NCBI GenBank assembly: GCA_003565815.1
Contig: PXAS01000176.1
Location: 1 to 26,599, forward strand
Direction: 5' to 3'
Source of the DNA: PVC group bacterium
GTDB taxonomy: Bacteria; Verrucomicrobiota; Kiritimatiellia; SS1-B-03-39; UBA6053
DNA length: 26,599 nucleotides
Part shown: positions 23,456 to 26,599 of the stretch, one piece after another
Numbering within the stretch: position 1 is the first letter of the stretch
Layout: each line of letters opens with the position of its first letter
Notes under the pieces: generated by a model
Databases searched by the model: none
Told to the model about the DNA's origin: nothing
The model's input: the letters and a program-made list of their open reading frames with translations, nothing else
Made by a program: the position numbers and the translations under genes

Positions 23456-24307
23456 ATGCGGAATCAGGGACTGCAATCAGAACGTTTTGAATTGAAATAC
23501 CATGTGTCCGAGCGGGCAAGTGCGAAAATCCGCAACTGCCTGCGGTCGCGCCTGTCCCCGGATCCACACGCCGGGGGTCCAAAGGCCCGGGGATATTCCG
23601 TCTACAGCATCTATTTCGACTCCCGGGATTTTGAATTGCGTCAACGCACCCTCAACGGTGACCGCAATCGTTACAAGCTCAGAATGCGGTATTACGACCT
23701 CGAACCGACTTCCCCGGTTTTTCTGGAGATCAAACGCCGCCAGGGACACGCCATCCTCAAAGAGCGTTGCGCCATCTCCCGTGAAGCCGCGGACCATTTT
23801 CTCGGCGGCGGCACCCTCGCGCCGGATGACCTGCTGGACCCTTCCCCCGGGGAAATTTCCGCCCTGCAAACTTTCGAACGACAGGCCCGTCTGCTGAATG
23901 CTCGACCCATCACCAAGGTTTGTTATGGCAGGGAGGCCTGGGAAAACGAGGAGGACCACGATGTGCGCGTCACCTTTGACCGGGACGTTCTCACCGCCCC
24001 CTGCACGGACAAGCGGGTCTCCTCCCCCCCAGACGACCCCCTCAATGTTTTCGGGCGGGATGTGATTCTGGAACTGAAATTCACCGGACGGTATCCGCTG
24101 TGGATGGCGGAACTCGTCCGCCACTGCAACCTGCTCGCGGGCTCCGCCGCAAAATATGTGGATGGACTGATGTTGCTGGAGGAATGCGGACGCATACGGC
24201 CCGGAACATCCACCCTCCCCCATTCCTCCCAAACGCGGAATGTTCGTGGGAATGCCGGTGGGAATGCCGGGAGAAATGTCATGGCCTTTGCGGGAGGATC
24301 GCGATGA
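23456..24307 (+). CDS. VTC-domain protein (polyphosphate polymerase-like)
   Basis: A 283-residue protein with a single VTC domain, the tunnel-shaped fold that makes polyphosphate from ATP in yeast Vtc4. Visible features are the opening RFELKYHV strand (near 11-18), YSIYFDSRDF, the basic strand RYKLRMRYY, FLEIKRR, and near the end LELKFTGRYPLWM followed by KYVDGL. The basic and acidic strand residues match the pattern of a phosphate-lined tunnel. The yeast SPX and membrane domains are absent; the membrane part may be supplied by the overlapping downstream gene. The C-terminal about 35 residues are low complexity and include a 12-bp DNA repeat. Polyphosphate synthesis is the family expectation and is not proven for bacterial members of this type. 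Confidence 0.87.
   Translation: MRNQGLQSERFELKYHVSERASAKIRNCLRSRLSPDPHAGGPKARGYSVYSIYFDSRDFELRQRTLNGDRNRYKLRMRYYDLEPTSPVFLEIKRRQGHAILKERCAISREAADHFLGGGTLAPDDLLDPSPGEISALQTFERQARLLNARPITKVCYGREAWENEEDHDVRVTFDRDVLTAPCTDKRVSSPPDDPLNVFGRDVILELKFTGRYPLWMAELVRHCNLLAGSAAKYVDGLMLLEECGRIRPGTSTLPHSSQTRNVRGNAGGNAGRNVMAFAGGSR
24246..24269 (+). repeat. 12-bp tandem repeat in the VTC gene tail
   Basis: GTGGGAATGCCG occurs twice in direct tandem, with degenerate flanking copies, encoding GNAGGNAG in the extreme C-terminus of the VTC protein. It lies outside the catalytic domain and is a likely slippage site. Confidence 0.7.
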
Positions 24308-24987
24308 TCGAACAGCTCCTCTTTTCCGACGCCGTGGCGGCTCCCGTGGATTGGACCCGGGTTTTGCTCTCCGTGATCCTCGCCTTCGTCAGCGGCCAAA
24401 CCCTCGCCTGGACCTACATGTTCACGCATACGGGTCTCTCGTATTCCAGGTCATACGTCACCAGCCTGGTCATGATCCCCATGCTCGTCTCGCTGGTGAT
24501 GATGGTGTTGGCCAACAATCTGACCACCGCCTTTGGGCTCATGTCCCTGTTTGCCATCGTCCGCTTCCGAAACGTGCTCCGCGACACCATGGACACCTGT
24601 TTTATCCTCGCGGGCATCACCGTGGGCATGGCCAGCGGCACCGGAAGATACGGCACCGCCGTTCTCGGACTTGCCGCCATCTGCCTGGTCCTGCTCTATC
24701 TCTCCTTCGCACAGTTCGGCGTCCGCCACCGTTTCGACGCCATTCTCAACCTGCACTGGGACGGTTCACCCGCCGACACCGGGGACATTGACATCCTGTT
24801 GCGCCGACACAGTCGGCGTGCCGTGCGCGTGGGCCTCGAATCCACGGAATCCCATGGCACCGACCTCTCCTTCCGCCTGCTCCTGCGCGACCCCGCCCGT
24901 TTGGGCGAACTCCAGGAGGAGGCCCAAACCCTCCGGCACGCTTCCCGCGTTTCGGTCATGAGCACCCTGGACGAATCGGAAATCTAA
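24304..24987 (+). CDS. DUF4956 membrane protein
   Basis: A 227-residue membrane protein with about four transmembrane helices in residues 15-140 (around VLLSVILAFVSGQTLAW, SLVMIPMLVSLVMMVL, FILAGITVGMASG and AAICLVLLYLSFA) and a soluble C-terminal domain of about 85 residues. The segment AFGLMSLFAIVRFRNVLRDT between helices is characteristic of DUF4956. Its ATG overlaps the VTC stop in an ATGA junction, so translation is probably coupled and the two proteins likely act together. DUF4956 genes are commonly found beside VTC-domain genes. Function is not established; a membrane partner or channel for the VTC product is a reasonable inference. Confidence 0.87.
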   Translation: MIEQLLFSDAVAAPVDWTRVLLSVILAFVSGQTLAWTYMFTHTGLSYSRSYVTSLVMIPMLVSLVMMVLANNLTTAFGLMSLFAIVRFRNVLRDTMDTCFILAGITVGMASGTGRYGTAVLGLAAICLVLLYLSFAQFGVRHRFDAILNLHWDGSPADTGDIDILLRRHSRRAVRVGLESTESHGTDLSFRLLLRDPARLGELQEEAQTLRHASRVSVMSTLDESEI

Positions 24988-24991
24988 GCCC

Positions 24992-26104
24992 ATGCCCGAC
25001 GCCAAGCCCATCCCCATCCCCCTGTCCCGAAAGTTCAACGACTTCCGGTTTCAGGGGGTGCCGTTGCTCATCTTTGCCCTGTCCATCTTCATGATTGCCC
25101 ATTTGTGGAATCATACCGGCGGACCCGGCATGATCCAAGGACGGGTCATCGGGGAGACCGCGGATGTACGGGCACCCGATCACGGGGAAATCGAGGCCCT
25201 TTTCGTGACCACCCACCAAAACGTCAGCCGGGGTGAAGTGGTGGCCCTGCTGCGAACCCTCCAGCCCGATCGGGCGCTCGCGGCCCTGAAGGTCCTGGAA
25301 GCGGAGGTCGAACTGGCGCGATTGGCTCCGAACATCGGCCTTATCCGGGATCAGCAAAGCCAATTGTTCGACTGGTACGAGCTTCGCCAGGACCTCCTGC
25401 GCACCCGAATCGAAACCACCACCCTGCAAATCCGCCGCGATCAGGCCAAACGCGAGCTGGACCGGGCCGACCGCCTCATGGACGAAGGGGTGCTCGCCAC
25501 CGATGCCTGGGAACAAGCCATGGCCCGCTTCAAGGAATTGGACGAAGCCTACGCCGCCACCCGGGATTTAAGCGCGCAACTGGAAGTCTTTGTCAGCCAA
25601 TCCGAACCCAAACTGCCCGCGGAAAGCGGTCCCGGTGACATTCTCCAGGCTCACCTTCGCCATCAGGAACTCCGGCTCGAGGAACTCAGAACCCGGATTG
25701 CGCCGCTCCCGCTCCTGGCCCCGGTAAGCGGACAGGTAACCTCGCGCCCCACGCCCGCTGGATCTTTCGTGACCCAAGGGGACATTCTCCTCGAAATTCG
25801 GGGTGGAGACGCCACCCATATCGAAGCCTATGTACGGGCACCGCTGGGAGAAATACCCGAAGCCGGACAACTCATCGAGATCAGCCGGAGAAGCGAACCG
25901 GGGGTACACCGCACCGCGCGAATCCTCAGCGTGGGCAGCGCGCTGCGCCCCCTTCCCGCCCCTCTTCGGAACCCATTGCGCTCTGCCGGAGACGAACGGG
26001 GCCTGCCTTTGTTGGTCACCCTCCCGAAAGACGTCCACCTCATTCCCGGAGAAGCCGTGGACCTGCGCCCCCTCCGTCAGCAGCCCGGCGACTCCAGCCT
26101 GTAG
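24992..26104 (+). CDS. HlyD-like membrane fusion/periplasmic adaptor protein
   Basis: A 370-residue protein with a short cytoplasmic N-terminus, one transmembrane segment (about 22-39) and a periplasmic adaptor layout. The first half of a biotinyl-lipoyl-like domain (about 58-90, ADVRAPDHGEIEALFV) is followed by a coiled-coil hairpin (about 90-225) and the second lipoyl half (about 240-275, LLAPVSGQVTSRPTPAGSFV). A beta-barrel-like region follows to the end. Such proteins bridge an inner-membrane machine to the outer envelope in export systems. It starts four bases after the DUF4956 stop and so belongs to the same operon. No ABC or RND transporter partner is seen; its partner may be the DUF4956 protein or a gene beyond the window. 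Confidence 0.87.
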   Translation: MPDAKPIPIPLSRKFNDFRFQGVPLLIFALSIFMIAHLWNHTGGPGMIQGRVIGETADVRAPDHGEIEALFVTTHQNVSRGEVVALLRTLQPDRALAALKVLEAEVELARLAPNIGLIRDQQSQLFDWYELRQDLLRTRIETTTLQIRRDQAKRELDRADRLMDEGVLATDAWEQAMARFKELDEAYAATRDLSAQLEVFVSQSEPKLPAESGPGDILQAHLRHQELRLEELRTRIAPLPLLAPVSGQVTSRPTPAGSFVTQGDILLEIRGGDATHIEAYVRAPLGEIPEAGQLIEISRRSEPGVHRTARILSVGSALRPLPAPLRNPLRSAGDERGLPLLVTLPKDVHLIPGEAVDLRPLRQQPGDSSL

Positions 26105-26177
26105 GCTTCGCCCCTCGTCAGCGGTTCTTCAATGACGGGGTATCCTTTTACATACCGCCCTCCTGGAGGATTGTTTC

Positions 26178-26206
26178 TTGACCCCCGGGCATGTTAGACG
26201 TAAAAG
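26178..26206 (+). promoter_or_regulatory. Candidate promoter of the MFS-like gene
   Basis: TTGACC, a 17-base spacer and TAAAAG, ending 38 bases before the ATG at 26245. The spacer contains CCCCGGGCATGTTAG, which also stands upstream of deoB. The spacing is ideal and the -35 is close to consensus, so the gene may be transcribed separately from the VTC operon. Confidence 0.5.
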
Positions 26207-26244
26207 TGAAGTTCAGCTAATATATCTCCGCATTTTTCTAACGC

Positions 26245-26599
26245 ATGCCCTCCCTTCGTCACATATTTACCGGAAAAGACAGAAGTTTTCCGGACACACT
26301 CACGCCCGAAGAGAGATTACAGGGCCGAAAACGCTTTTACCGCTTCTATTTTCCCAACGGCATCTCGGTGGCCTGCCTGATGAACAACGTTTTGATCCTG
26401 TACGGGATCCGGAACGGGCTCACGGATCCCACCGTGGCGATTATGGCCTCTTTTCTGCATCTGACCATGCCGTTTTTTCTCCTCGGAAAATCCGCCATTG
26501 CCCGAATCTGGGATTCGCAGGCCTCGACATTTACCGCCGCTATTTCCTGATGATCCTCGGTCCGCTTGTGGTTCTCTTTCTCATCATTGGCCGCATCGA
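26245..26599 (+). pseudogene. MFS-like transporter, frameshifted or miscalled, 3' end outside window
   Basis: From ATG 26245 a protein begins with a charged stretch (GKDRSFPDTLTPEERLQGRK) and then NGISVACLMNNVLILYG and further hydrophobic segments, the first helices of a major facilitator superfamily permease. The frame hits TGA at 26548-26550. In another frame the DNA from about 26508 to the window end reads GFAGLDIYRRYFLMILGPLV and continues as a hydrophobic helix, a natural continuation after LLGKSAIARI. A net one-base gain or two-base loss near 26505-26512 would join them. Either the gene is broken or the sequence has an error there. The substrate is unknown. No strong ribosome-binding site is visible. 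Confidence 0.55.

Noticed and set aside
26105..26177. Intrinsic terminator after the HlyD-like gene
   Set aside because: There are weak inverted repeats (GGTAT...ATACC and CCTCC...GGAGG) but no convincing GC stem followed by a T-run.

Overview
The window is a stretch of GC-rich bacterial chromosome with short intergenic gaps. It holds about 21 protein genes, two tRNA genes and several repeat structures. No rRNA, CRISPR array, phage gene or transposase gene is visible. The two Hanks-type protein kinases with DWG or DLG motifs, the DUF1573 protein, the EF-hand secreted proteins, the SLC12-like permease and the ArsS-like radical SAM protein suggest the PVC/FCB neighbourhood (for example Verrucomicrobiota, Kiritimatiellota, Lentisphaerota or Planctomycetota). 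This assignment rests on gene-family flavour only. Genes read with the standard code, and both tRNA genes have good sigma70-type promoters with 17-base spacers.

Layout. 1-6076: start of an exported protein (minus), Ser/Thr kinase with a C-terminal membrane anchor, panB, then a minus-strand pair of a second membrane-anchored kinase and a MerA-like flavoprotein disulfide reductase, and a divergent DUF1573 protein. 6081-6452: tRNA-Ser(GGA) with two tandem downstream repeats that each begin with a copy of its 3' end. 6514-8002: a 144-bp MITE-like palindromic element and a serine hydrolase gene carrying five short CGGGG...CCCCG palindromes in different frames and orientations. 8229-10521: a divergent transketolase-family enzyme ending in a strong terminator. 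10548-14776: minus-strand 2-hydroxyacid dehydrogenase, two secreted EF-hand proteins (one internally duplicated) and a GltD-like oxidoreductase with a C-terminal ferredoxin domain. 14845-14997: tRNA-Met unit with promoter and terminator. 15099-19412: SRPBCC protein, a small ORF, phosphopentomutase and an SLC12-type transporter. 19480-19620: second copy of the MITE-like element. 19647-20618: ArsS-like radical SAM protein. 20840-23308: UDP-glucose dehydrogenase and a WlbA/WbpB-like dehydrogenase, both nucleotide-sugar enzymes. 23456-26104: tightly packed VTC-domain, DUF4956 and HlyD-like genes. 26245-end: an MFS-like gene that appears frameshifted and runs off the window.

Most genes are housekeeping or single-family. 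The material most worth following is the two-copy palindromic element with complementary hairpin loops, the cluster of related palindromes inside one hydrolase gene, the tRNA-derived tandem repeats, and the VTC-DUF4956-HlyD operon next to sugar-nucleotide genes, whose joint function I cannot name from sequence.
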